DNA of 64,000 nt from Clostridium_AD sp050717515 (GCF_050717515.1 NZ_JBOITL010000025.1:1-64000), one strand, 5' to 3'; shown: positions 55,022 through 63,722, numbered from the stretch's first letter. Notes: generated from the letters alone by a model not told the origin. Program-made: numbers and translations.

Positions 55022-55624
55022 GTGATAAAACAAAAAAAAATAGCAATGCTCATTTATCCAGGGTTTAGCAACTATGAAATAAGTATATTATCAGCAATGT
55101 TTAAGATTTTCGAGAAAGAAATTGATGTCTTTTCGGCTGAAAAAAATCCTGTTGATAGCGAAGAGGGGTTCCATTTTATTCCTGATAAAAGACTTGATGA
55201 ATTTATCATAGATGATTATGATTGTTTAGTGTTACCTGGTATGTGGTGTTTTCCTAATGTTTTAAATGACGACAGGTATATAACTTTTTTAAGACAGTTC
55301 AAAAATAATAGTAAGATTATCATTGCAAGTATATCAAGTTCTCCAATATTATTGGCAAAGGCTGGTGTACTTGATGGGAGAAAATATTGTGCAGGTTTAT
55401 ATGAAGAAGATATTGATATGTATGATTTTATTAATCGAGACTATATTGTAAAAGCACCTCTTGTAACAGATGGAAATATTATTACTGCAATGGGGAAAGC
55501 CTACAGAGAGTTTTCAATAGAAGTTTGTCGTAAGTTAAATTTTGATTGTGATGAAAATTGGTTTAGTGGAATAAAAAAACCAATTATATCAGAGGACTAC
55601 ACATTTTTTAGAAATGTTAAGTAG
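55022..55624 (+). CDS. DJ-1/PfpI-family protein lacking the nucleophile Cys
   Basis: A 200-residue protein with the DJ-1/PfpI/ThiJ fold: KIAMLIYPGFSNYEISIL, CLVLPGM, and the nucleophile-elbow segment IIIASISSSPILLAKAG. At the elbow the usual Cys is replaced by Ser (S-I-S-S-S). The GTG start at 55022 follows gggagggc. Such proteins may act as chaperones or regulators rather than hydrolases. It overlaps a small zinc-ribbon frame by 11 bases. Confidence 0.82.
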   Translation: MIKQKKIAMLIYPGFSNYEISILSAMFKIFEKEIDVFSAEKNPVDSEEGFHFIPDKRLDEFIIDDYDCLVLPGMWCFPNVLNDDRYITFLRQFKNNSKIIIASISSSPILLAKAGVLDGRKYCAGLYEEDIDMYDFINRDYIVKAPLVTDGNIITAMGKAYREFSIEVCRKLNFDCDENWFSGIKKPIISEDYTFFRNVK

Positions 55625-55799
55625 TGATTTCAAAAAAAATTTAGTTCGTAACATTCTAAAAGCCAGTTCTAACAATAAATGTTCAATATGTGGATGCTAT
55701 GAAATTGGGAAAGGTAAACTTAAGGGGTATGCTGATATTTGCACGAATTGTGGTCATATTTTATCCATGAGAGTCGAAAAACCAGAAAAATTTAAGTGA
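55614..55799 (+). CDS. Small zinc-ribbon protein
   Basis: A 61-residue frame with CSICG and CTNCG separated by 16 residues, a treble-clef zinc ribbon. The start overlaps the DJ-1-like gene and has no strong ribosome site, so translation is likely by coupling. A terminator follows. No family recognised. Confidence 0.55.
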   Translation: MLSSDFKKNLVRNILKASSNNKCSICGCYEIGKGKLKGYADICTNCGHILSMRVEKPEKFK

Positions 55800-55850
55800 T
55801 TCGGGATATTCTTATTAAGCATCACAACTATTAAAACAGAATAATACCTT

Positions 55851-55893
55851 AAAATGCCGTAAAATTCAGAAATTGAATTTTACGGCATTTTTA
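55851..55893. terminator. Terminator after the zinc-ribbon gene
   Basis: An 18-bp perfect stem (55851-55868 with 55874-55891) with a 5-base loop and a T-run. Confidence 0.88.
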
Positions 55894-56171
55894 CATCTTA
55901 CTTCAAGAAAATGAGTAACTAAGGTACTTGAAAGGGTGTTTTTTATTACACTTGTTCTTATATAAGAAACAGTTTGCGGAAGTGGCTGTGGATAATATCT
56001 ATATGCTAGAGCTTGTCACTTTTGCCACTTGCCACGTGGGTGGCACTATGAAATGTTAATAGGAAATAAAGTGGTAAAAAAGGGATTTCGGAAGTGAGTA
56101 TAGAAAATTATAAATAGATGAATTTATTAAAAGTGTTATGTGCACTTAAGGATTACTAGGAGGATTTAAAT
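55894..56171. other. Intergenic region with the inverted 25-base element
   Basis: About 280 bases without a gene. It carries the second copy of the 25-base element (56022-56046). I see no other structure. Confidence 0.5.
56022..56046 (-). repeat. 25-base dispersed element, copy 2 (inverted)
   Basis: The reverse complement of these bases equals 16433-16457 exactly. Confidence 0.85.
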
Positions 56172-57302
56172 ATGGGATTATTCAACTTTATTAAAAATCA
56201 ATTTATTGAGGTAATAGAATGGACTGATAATACTACAGATACAATGGTATATAGATTTCCAGTAGAAAACAAAGAGATAAAAATGGGAGCGCAATTAACT
56301 GTAAGAGAATCTCAACTTGCGGTATTTGTTAACGAGGGTGTTATAGCAGACGTATTTTATCCAGGTAGATATATTTTATCTACTGAAAATATGCCTATAA
56401 CTACTAAGCTAAAATCATGGAAATATGGTTTTAATTCTCCTTTTAAAGCAGAAGTGTATTTTGTTAATTCAAAACAATTTACAGATCAAAAATGGGGTAC
56501 GTCAAATCCTATAATGATGCGTGATAAAGAATTTGGTATGCTTAGATTAAGAGGATACGGTATTTATTCCTATGGAGTTACTAATGCTGAAATATTCTTA
56601 AAAGAGGTTTTTGGAACTAATCAGCGTTTTGATACTGAAAGTATTTCAGGACAATTAAAACGTACTATTCTATCAGGTATTACAGATTTACTAGGTGAAT
56701 CAAAAATACCTGCACTGGATCTAGCTATGAATTATGATGAGTTAAGCGAGCAAGCTAAAAACAAATTACAACCTAAATTTTATGAATTTGGATTTGAACT
56801 TAAAACGCTAATAATTGAAAATTTGTCTCTTCCAGAAGAAGTTGAAAAAGTTATGGATAAAAGAACCTCTATGGGAGTGCTTGGAAATCTAAATCAGTAT
56901 ACTCAGTATCAAGCTGCAGAAGCAATAAGAGATGCTGCTCAAAATCCAGGTATGGGTGGTGTAGGAGCTTCCATAGGAGCTGGGGCAGCTATTGGGAATG
57001 TTATGGCAGAGTCATTAAAAGGAAATTCACATTTGCAGAATTCTTCTGAGGCTAGTACAGTTCAATGTCCTCACTGCCATTCACAAGTGTTAAACAATCA
57101 TAAATTTTGTCCGGAATGTGGAAAACCATTAGAGCAGTTAAAGAATAAATGTAATAAGTGTGGAGCAGATGTTGATAGTAATGCAAAATTCTGCCCAGAA
57201 TGTGGTTGTTCTCAGAATTTAGAAAAGTTCTGCTCAAATTGCAAAGCTAAAATGTCTCCAGGCGCAAAGTTCTGCCCTGAATGTGGAACTGCCAATGCTT
57301 AG
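56172..57302 (+). CDS. SPFH protein with three C-terminal zinc ribbons (YdjI-like)
   Basis: A 376-residue protein. The SPFH domain (about 15-225) starts FIKNQFIEVIEW and includes the SPFH-type ENLSLPEEVEKVMDKRTSMG. A Gly/Ala-rich linker follows (AAIGNVMAESL). Three zinc ribbons close it: CPHCH ... CPECG, CNKCG ... CPECG, CSNCK ... CPECG. The layout matches B. subtilis YdjI, which with YdjG and YdjH helps localise phage-shock-type proteins in membrane stress. The next gene resembles ydjG. An ctaggagg site precedes the ATG. Confidence 0.88.
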   Translation: MGLFNFIKNQFIEVIEWTDNTTDTMVYRFPVENKEIKMGAQLTVRESQLAVFVNEGVIADVFYPGRYILSTENMPITTKLKSWKYGFNSPFKAEVYFVNSKQFTDQKWGTSNPIMMRDKEFGMLRLRGYGIYSYGVTNAEIFLKEVFGTNQRFDTESISGQLKRTILSGITDLLGESKIPALDLAMNYDELSEQAKNKLQPKFYEFGFELKTLIIENLSLPEEVEKVMDKRTSMGVLGNLNQYTQYQAAEAIRDAAQNPGMGGVGASIGAGAAIGNVMAESLKGNSHLQNSSEASTVQCPHCHSQVLNNHKFCPECGKPLEQLKNKCNKCGADVDSNAKFCPECGCSQNLEKFCSNCKAKMSPGAKFCPECGTANA

Positions 57303-57380
57303 ACTTTAAAAAAATACTATGACGAAAAATATGCTAGCGTACTGACAATTTTTAAAGAAGTGTATTAGGGGGAAAATAAT

Positions 57381-58499
57381 ATGGCGGAAACACCTTGTAC
57401 TGAAAATACTAATACTAAACAGGAACAAACAGAACGTTTTCTTTGCCCTTCCTGTGGCGGTAATATGGTATTTGATCCTAAAAAACAAAAATTAGTTTGT
57501 CTATATTGCTCTAGTGAAAGTGAAGTTAATTTTGAAAAAACAAATATAATTGAAAATGACTTTTATACCGCAGAGAATACTGGTAATAAAAATTGGGGAA
57601 ATGAAAAAAGAATAATTAAGTGTGAGAGTTGTGGTGCTGAGACATTGCTGGATGAAAATAGCACAGCACAGTTTTGTGCCTTTTGTGGGTCTTCACATAT
57701 AATAAAAACCCAGGAAGCTGCAGGTATAGTACCTGAGTCACTAATACCCTTTGTTATATCAAAAGATAGAGCGGGAGAATTATTTTCAAATTGGATAAAA
57801 AAATTATTTTTCGCTCCTAGAGCACTTAAATCTAGCTATAACAGGGACAAAATGAAGGGGGTATATATACCTTTCTGGACATATGACAGTGACACATTTT
57901 CAGATTACACCGCAGAAAGAGGCACATACTACTACGTAACTGAAACTGAATGGGTTGAACAGGACGGTGAAAGAAAGCAGGTTACAAAGCAAGTTAGAAA
58001 AACATCATGGAGCTATGTATCTGGAGATTATTCTAAATTTTTTGATGATATATTAATTAATGCGTCAGCGCAAATTAATAATCATATAATAAGCAAATTA
58101 GAACCCTTTAATCTAAATGATCTGGTCCAGTATAAACCGGAATTTTTATCAGGTTTTTTGGCTGAAAGATATAGCATAGATTTAAAATCAGGTTGGAAAA
58201 TAGCTGAGGATAAAATAGAAAGTGATTTAAGAGGTGAGATTAGGAATCATATAGGTGGAGATGAAGTAAGAAACTTAAGTTTTTCAACTTCCTATGATGC
58301 TATAAAATTTAAACATATTTTATTACCTATATGGATTTCTGCGTATATTTATAAAACCAAGGTATACAGGTTTATGATAAACGGGCAAACCGGTGAAGTT
58401 GATGGTGAATCTCCAGTTAGTATTGTAAAAGTAATGTTACTCATTTTAGCTATTCTAGCTGTGATGGGTGGAGCATATTTCTATTTTTCAAATAAGTAG
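57381..58499 (+). CDS. Zinc-ribbon membrane protein (YdjG-like)
   Basis: A 372-residue protein. Two zinc ribbons at the N terminus (CPSCG ... CLYCS and CESCG ... CAFCG), a long soluble part (GVYIPFWTYDSDTFSDYTAE, WVEQDGERKQVTKQVRKTSW), and one C-terminal membrane helix (VMLLILAILAVMGGAYFYF). This architecture matches YdjG. Together with the SPFH gene it forms a two-gene membrane-stress unit. An agggggaaaat site precedes the ATG. Confidence 0.85.
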   Translation: MAETPCTENTNTKQEQTERFLCPSCGGNMVFDPKKQKLVCLYCSSESEVNFEKTNIIENDFYTAENTGNKNWGNEKRIIKCESCGAETLLDENSTAQFCAFCGSSHIIKTQEAAGIVPESLIPFVISKDRAGELFSNWIKKLFFAPRALKSSYNRDKMKGVYIPFWTYDSDTFSDYTAERGTYYYVTETEWVEQDGERKQVTKQVRKTSWSYVSGDYSKFFDDILINASAQINNHIISKLEPFNLNDLVQYKPEFLSGFLAERYSIDLKSGWKIAEDKIESDLRGEIRNHIGGDEVRNLSFSTSYDAIKFKHILLPIWISAYIYKTKVYRFMINGQTGEVDGESPVSIVKVMLLILAILAVMGGAYFYFSNK

Positions 58500-58656
58500 G
58501 TGATGTGCAAGTTTACTAAATAAAATAAAATTATATATTTAATAGGGACTAACTCAAAAGAGATAGTCCCTTAACCTTCTGCTTAAATCAATATTAACTT
58601 TAGTTGATAAAATAGTAATAATTTGAAAGAAGAGTTTTTAGCGCGTAAATATATTA

Positions 58657-58896
58657 TTAAACCAAAAGCTTACAAGCTCCATTACAAATCATATTAAAAG
58701 GCATTGGTAAAGCTGCACAAAGGGTAGGACAGAGTGCACTACCAGCCGAACAAGCTCCTTTACATATAGATTGATAGTTTATTGGCAAAAGACTACAAGC
58801 GCTTTCACATAAACCACTTGGAGATATACTATTGTCTGTATCAACAATATATGAGGAACTTCTAGAAATTGGTTTTGATTGAGTTGGCAACATCAT
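58657..58896 (-). CDS. Putative Cys-rich RiPP precursor peptide 2
   Basis: A 79-residue peptide. The leader begins MMLPTQSKPISRSSS, nearly the same as the leader of the next precursor. The C-terminal 50 residues hold eight Cys in two copies of the module C-x3-C-x2-L-P-x6-C-x3-C (CESACSLLPINYQSICKGAC and CPTLCAALPMPFNMICNGAC). A very strong gggaggtg site is 7 bases before the ATG. It is the last gene of the minus-strand unit that starts with the NifS-protease fusion. A role as a secreted peptide product is inferred from leader similarity and context. Modification type unknown. Confidence 0.8.
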   Translation of the reverse strand: MMLPTQSKPISRSSSYIVDTDNSISPSGLCESACSLLPINYQSICKGACSAGSALCPTLCAALPMPFNMICNGACKLLV

Positions 58897-58932
58897 ATGA
58901 ATTCACCTCCCTTCATAGCTATGCAGAAATAT

Positions 58933-59094
58933 TTAGAAGCGAATACACATAATTTTACAAGCGGTTTTTGCTGGCTCTGGTAAATTATCGCATTCCTGAC
59001 ATGCATAGAACATACTTGGCTTTATATTTCTATTATTTAAAATAATGTTTGTTGAATTTCTTATAATAGGTTTTGACTGATCTGGTAATTTCAT
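58933..59094 (-). CDS. Putative Cys-rich RiPP precursor peptide 1
   Basis: A 53-residue peptide. MKLPDQSKPIIRNSTN is followed by a variable middle (IILNNRNIKPSMFYA) and the core CQECDNLPEPAKTACKIMC, then IRF and the stop. The core is one copy of C-x(2,3)-C-x2-L-P-x6-C-x3-C. A strong tggagg site lies 10 bases before the ATG. It is 58 bases after the maturase gene and 36 bases ahead of precursor 2. Both leader and core match precursor 2, which makes chance coding very unlikely. No database match can be tested here. Confidence 0.8.
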   Translation of the reverse strand: MKLPDQSKPIIRNSTNIILNNRNIKPSMFYACQECDNLPEPAKTACKIMCIRF

Positions 59095-59152
59095 AATAGT
59101 AAAACCTCCATTTAATTTTAATAATTAAATGTTAGTATCTCTAATATAGAGA

Positions 59153-62100
59153 TTAATATATTTCCCAGGAACGTACAGTACCTATTGAAACAGGAACTAC
59201 ATCACTAACATCTAATGTAAAGAAGTATACAATTCTTGCTTTTTCAAGTCTATTTTTTGGATCAAACATGGTTAGTTTTATATCCCAACAATCGGAATTA
59301 GGTCGACAAATCATACTACGCTCGGCTTCTATTGTATCTAGAGACAAATTTTTCAATATTGCTGAATCAAGAACTTCCTGAATCTGGGCTAAATTGGTTC
59401 CTGTATAATTTAGTGCACGTTCCTTAGAAGTTATTCCAAAATTTCTGAGTTCATAATATACTCGTTTAAGAAAATTAGCCATAGTGTCTTTCTTTGTTTG
59501 TAAATCTTTTTGACAGTTTAGATCAATATGATTCAGTGGTTTTTTAAGGACAGATTCAATTAACTTATTAACAGACCAGTTATACATGCCTCTTAATTCA
59601 GGTACAATTACAGGAACGGTATAACCATTCATTAAAGTTACATTTCCCAAAACAATGCCAGGAATAGAAACAATATCACTAATTCCATCGCTCATATCCT
59701 TCAGAAATTCTCGTAGAATTTTATATCCTTCAGATCCAAAAACACCTAGGGGCTGAATTGCATAAATTGGTGTAGCTTCTTGATTCAGAACCCATATAAG
59801 TGATGCAGCGTGAGTTGAATTTTTTTCAAGATAATCTAATAATTGATTAGGTGAATAAGGATTAGGATGGGGATTTTGGGAACTACTCATCATTTGAGTG
59901 AATGAATCACGGCGAGCCTCACTACCAAAATCGTAGCCTATATTTCCAAGGGCATAAACAAGGGCTGGAGCTGAATTTTTGCTATTACAGCCACAATCAG
60001 AGGGTGCTACATTACATGATTTTAATTCTTCAGTATTTTTATTAGGATCAATGGGACTATTAGAATCATTTCTATTTTTCGAAATGGTGGTTGTATTATT
60101 ATCTTCATAATTCATAAATTCTGAGCTTCCTTTCATTTTCAAATTATTTTCACTTAAATTTGATAATATATCATAAGAATTGTCAATCAATGATTTAGAA
60201 CTTGCATTTATTAGTAGACGTTCTAGAGTGCCAGAAATATTTAGTTTACCTACTAAGCGGCGTTCCTGTTCTAAATTGCTGTTTAGCTCGCAAGAGGAGG
60301 CACTATTTAAAAGTGCATCTCTTATTACTATAGGATTAGGAGTGATTCCATGCTTAATTTGATAACTTAGTAAAAGAGAAATAACTCCTGTAACAATAGC
60401 GGTTGCAAAGCTTGTGCCACTTTTAGCAATAACTCCGCCGTAAGGAACAGCTCCAAAAATATTTTCACCAGGAGCAAGAATTCCTTGAATTTGATATGCT
60501 CCGCCCCAGTTACTGTATTTATTAGGTGATCCATGTGCATCCATAGCACCTACCGCAAGAACAGAAGGAGCAGCGGCTGGGACATGCAGACACCTACAAC
60601 CATCATTTCCGGCGGCGGCAACAATAAGCACTCCTTTTTCTTGACAGTACTTAATTGCATCGCTTAAATAATGCTCGGGCTGTCCATCTGCTGCAAGCTG
60701 TCCACCACTAATATTAATAATATGAGCTCCAAGTTCTACAGCTCTAATGATAGCCCTAGCTAAATCTGATTGGTTGCATTTTACCTTTCCACTAATATCT
60801 TCCGAATATATTGGCAATATGATACCTTTACATCTTGGTGCGATTCCATGAACCCCTCCAGAATGTTGTCCTAATATGATACTAGTTACATGGGTTCCAT
60901 GTGTTATTGCTCCTTTAATCCTATTAGAATGCATTACTGAATCTACTTCATCAATTTGAGCACCATTAAAACATGGATGTGATAAATCAACTTGTCCATC
61001 TAATATAGCAATACAAATGCGGGGATCTCCCGTTGTTAGAGACCATAGTAGTTGCAATTCATTTTCAAACATATCATAAGATGTTAAATTTTCGCTATTT
61101 TCACTTAAAGACAGTTTATTAGATGTTTGAACAAATTCAGTATTCGTTTTAGGAGACATAAATGTTAGTATTTTTGAAATTTCCTTAAGGACTTTAGTAA
61201 TCTCCTCTTGGGTGGTTTCTTTTGACAGACTAAAGCGTATACTTGAACATATTTCTGAATCTGTTAATCCCATTGCTTTTAATACATGGGAATTCCCAAT
61301 GTTATTGTTTGAGCATGCTGAACCATGAGATATATATATTCCATTTATTGAGAGTTTTTCAAGAAGTTCTTTTCCAGGAATTCCAGAAAATTTAATATTT
61401 GTAGTATTACATAATCTTAAAGAATTCAGTCCATTTATTGATGCCTTAGGCATAATTTTAAGAATACCTTGTTCTAATAGATCTCTATATTTAGTGATTT
61501 TTGGAATAATTTCATTTAATTTATTAAAAGTAATTTCACAGGATTTTCCTAAACCAACTATAGCAGGCAATGACTCGGTTCCACTACGTTTTCCTTTTTC
61601 TTGACCGCCACCTTTTGTTAACGGGACTATGCTATCAAGCTCACGAATATAGAGAGCACCTGCCCCTTTGGGAGCATGTATCTTATGGCCTGATATAGTG
61701 AGGAAATCTACTTTTAATTCTTCAATATTTATAGGCATCTTTCCTATACCTTGAACTGCATCACAATGAAATGGGATATTGTAATTTCTGGCAATTTTGC
61801 CTATTTCTCTGATTGGAAATATAACACCAGTCTCATTGTTTGCTAACATAAGTGAGATTAAAGCTGTATTTTTATGAGTTTTTATAGCTTCTTCTACTTG
61901 GCTAGGAGATATTAATCCATTCTTATCTACAGATAGATAAGTCACACTATGCCCTTTTTCTTCTAGAGCATGAAATACTTCTAATACAGACGAATGCTCA
62001 ACCAGAGATGTTATAAAGTGATGTTTTCCAATTAAACTATTAGCTAAACCATTAATTGCAAGATTATTACCTTCTGTTCCTCCAGAAGTAAAAATAATAT

Positions 62101-62290
62101 TTTCAGAATTGCACCCTAATAATGCTGCCACTCTTTTTCGAGCTATTTCTAAAACTTCTTTTGCATTTTGGCCTACCTTATGAAAGCTAGATGGATTTCC
62201 ATAATTATCATTTAGTAGGGGAAGCAGTTCAACCAGTACTTCTGAATCAACATGTGTGCTTGCATTATTATCCAAATAAATAGGAGTCAT
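59153..62290 (-). CDS. Cysteine desulfurase - PatA/PatG-type protease fusion (probable peptide maturase)
   Basis: A 1045-residue protein with three parts. Residues about 1-380 are a NifS/IscS-like cysteine desulfurase with PLP Lys203 (SGHK) and active-site Cys326 (HGSACS). Residues about 415-690 are a subtilisin with Asp431 (ILDGQVDLSHPCF), His464 (HGTHVT), Asn562 and Ser627 (SGTSFAT). The phrase TGDPRICIAILDGQVDLSHP is typical of cyanobactin PatA/PatG proteases. Residues about 775-1045 are the PatG-type C-terminal region (VYALGNIGYDFGSEARRDSF). All catalytic residues are intact. Two Cys-rich leader peptides follow directly. The ATG at 62290 follows gaaggatgtg; TTG/GTG codons upstream are possible. 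Role inferred: leader removal or cyclisation plus sulfur chemistry on Cys. Confidence 0.88.
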   Translation of the reverse strand: MTPIYLDNNASTHVDSEVLVELLPLLNDNYGNPSSFHKVGQNAKEVLEIARKRVAALLGCNSENIIFTSGGTEGNNLAINGLANSLIGKHHFITSLVEHSSVLEVFHALEEKGHSVTYLSVDKNGLISPSQVEEAIKTHKNTALISLMLANNETGVIFPIREIGKIARNYNIPFHCDAVQGIGKMPINIEELKVDFLTISGHKIHAPKGAGALYIRELDSIVPLTKGGGQEKGKRSGTESLPAIVGLGKSCEITFNKLNEIIPKITKYRDLLEQGILKIMPKASINGLNSLRLCNTTNIKFSGIPGKELLEKLSINGIYISHGSACSNNNIGNSHVLKAMGLTDSEICSSIRFSLSKETTQEEITKVLKEISKILTFMSPKTNTEFVQTSNKLSLSENSENLTSYDMFENELQLLWSLTTGDPRICIAILDGQVDLSHPCFNGAQIDEVDSVMHSNRIKGAITHGTHVTSIILGQHSGGVHGIAPRCKGIILPIYSEDISGKVKCNQSDLARAIIRAVELGAHIINISGGQLAADGQPEHYLSDAIKYCQEKGVLIVAAAGNDGCRCLHVPAAAPSVLAVGAMDAHGSPNKYSNWGGAYQIQGILAPGENIFGAVPYGGVIAKSGTSFATAIVTGVISLLLSYQIKHGITPNPIVIRDALLNSASSCELNSNLEQERRLVGKLNISGTLERLLINASSKSLIDNSYDILSNLSENNLKMKGSSEFMNYEDNNTTTISKNRNDSNSPIDPNKNTEELKSCNVAPSDCGCNSKNSAPALVYALGNIGYDFGSEARRDSFTQMMSSSQNPHPNPYSPNQLLDYLEKNSTHAASLIWVLNQEATPIYAIQPLGVFGSEGYKILREFLKDMSDGISDIVSIPGIVLGNVTLMNGYTVPVIVPELRGMYNWSVNKLIESVLKKPLNHIDLNCQKDLQTKKDTMANFLKRVYYELRNFGITSKERALNYTGTNLAQIQEVLDSAILKNLSLDTIEAERSMICRPNSDCWDIKLTMFDPKNRLEKARIVYFFTLDVSDVVPVSIGTVRSWEIY

Positions 62291-62380
62291 TTTTGTTTGC
62301 ACATCCTTCAAATTCAATAAGTTGTTCTATTTACAATCATAATATATGATGTTTTTAATAATAGGTTACATAAATAAAAA

Positions 62381-62401
62381 AAGTGCCAGGCACTTGGTCA
62401 A
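62381..62401 (-). promoter_or_regulatory. Palindrome and possible -35 box ahead of the maturase gene
   Basis: The inverted repeat aagtgccaggcactt (7+1+7) lies at 62381-62395, about 100 bases before the start codon. A TTGACC on the minus strand (62401-62396) abuts it. If this is a promoter, the palindrome fills the spacer and could be an operator. The -10 (about 62373-62378) is poor. A family of short repeats with gtgcca/tggcac also exists in clostridia, so this may be a repeat. Confidence 0.35.
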
Positions 62402-62538
62402 AAATATATTAGCTTTATTGGATATGTATAATGATTTGGAGTATATTATAATTAGAAACTTTTAATTTGATAAAGTTTTAGTATAACAACCTAAATGTAA
62501 ATAATGGAAATGTTTAAATTATAAAAGGAGTGATTTAG

Positions 62539-63276
62539 TTGATTAAGCTAGTATTAATAAGACATGGCGAAAGCCTTTGGAATAAAGAAAATAGATTTAC
62601 CGGTTGGACAGATGTAGATTTATCAGAGAATGGTTTAATTGAGGCAAGGAAAGCAGGTGAAATTCTTAAACAAAATGGTTATACCTTTGACATAGCATAT
62701 ACTTCTGTATTAAAAAGGGCAATTAGAACTCTTTGGATTGCACTGCATGAGATGGATTTAATGTGGATTCCTGTATATAAGTCATGGAAACTCAATGAAA
62801 GGCATTATGGCGCATTGCAAGGGTTAAACAAGACGGAAACTGCAGAAAAATATGGAGATGAGCAAGTTCATAAATGGAGAAGATATGTAGACGTAAGACC
62901 ACCAGAACTTTTGAAAACTGATGAAAGATATCCAGGGAAGGAATTAAAATATAGTAAATTAAGAGAAGATGAGATTCCTACAACTGAAAATTTAGAGGAT
63001 ACTATAAAAAGGGTAATGCAGGAATGGTTTGGGGAAATAGCACCCAAAATTAAAGATGGTAAGAAGGTTATAATTTCTGCACATGGAAATACGCTAAGAG
63101 CATTAGTGAAATACCTGGATGACATATCTAGTGATAATATTGTAAATTTGAATATACCTACAGGAATTCCACTTGTGTATGAATTAGATGATAATTTGAA
63201 GCCTATTCGTCATTATTATTTAGAGCTAGATGGCAAGTTGCCTCAAGATGCAATTCCAAAAACATTCAAGGAATAA
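62539..63276 (+). CDS. gpmA: 2,3-bisphosphoglycerate-dependent phosphoglycerate mutase
   Basis: A 245-residue enzyme of glycolysis that interconverts 3- and 2-phosphoglycerate. The phospho-His motif LIRHGESLWN, the GWTDVDLSE segment, NERHYGALQG and the second active-site His in SAHGNTLRALVKYL are all present. The start is TTG at 62539, 8 bases after aaaggag. It is monocistronic and divergent from the maturase gene. Confidence 0.96.
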   Translation: MIKLVLIRHGESLWNKENRFTGWTDVDLSENGLIEARKAGEILKQNGYTFDIAYTSVLKRAIRTLWIALHEMDLMWIPVYKSWKLNERHYGALQGLNKTETAEKYGDEQVHKWRRYVDVRPPELLKTDERYPGKELKYSKLREDEIPTTENLEDTIKRVMQEWFGEIAPKIKDGKKVIISAHGNTLRALVKYLDDISSDNIVNLNIPTGIPLVYELDDNLKPIRHYYLELDGKLPQDAIPKTFKE

Positions 63277-63497
63277 AATTAGACTTGAAATACTAAAAAA
63301 ACCCTGGATAATCACATTAAAATGATGACCTGGGATTTAATATACACAATATTAAGTTTAATTAAATAAAAGGGTTGAAAGATGAGTATAATAATGTTAC
63401 TGTGGACATATATAACGACATAGTAATAGTAATATAGTCGATTTATGAATGTAATGAATAAACTAGGAAGTGAAAAAAATTAAAATGGAGGTGCAAT

Positions 63498-63722
63498 ATG
63501 ACAGAATCAAAAAATAAATTAGAAAATACAAAGGATAAAGTTGTGGGAAAAACCAAGGAAGCTGTTGGAAAAGCCACCGGTAACCAAGAAACGGAACTTA
63601 AAGGAAAGCTTCAGTACCAAAAGGGAGCTATAAATGACAAGGTTGACAACGTCAAAGATAAGGTTGCGGAAAAGATAAATGATACCTTAGATGAAAATGA
63701 AGAGGACAAAGGGAAGTATTAG
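63498..63722 (+). CDS. CsbD-like stress protein
   Basis: A 74-residue hydrophilic protein rich in Lys, Asp, Glu and Ala. It contains the CsbD motif GKTKEAVGKATGNQ and the repeated K-x-K-D-K-V pattern. CsbD-like proteins are intrinsically disordered general-stress proteins in Bacillus. A tggaggtg site is 6 bases before the ATG. A terminator follows. Confidence 0.9.
   Translation: MTESKNKLENTKDKVVGKTKEAVGKATGNQETELKGKLQYQKGAINDKVDNVKDKVAEKINDTLDENEEDKGKY

Noticed and set aside
58657..59094. The peptides as a SCIFF- or other radical-SAM-type precursor
   Set aside because: There is no radical SAM gene nearby, the Cys spacing differs, and the leader pairs with a PatA/PatG-type protease instead.
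63295..63345. A terminator after gpmA
   Set aside because: The arms (aaaccctgg and cctgggattt) do not pair well and there is no T-run, so I did not list it.
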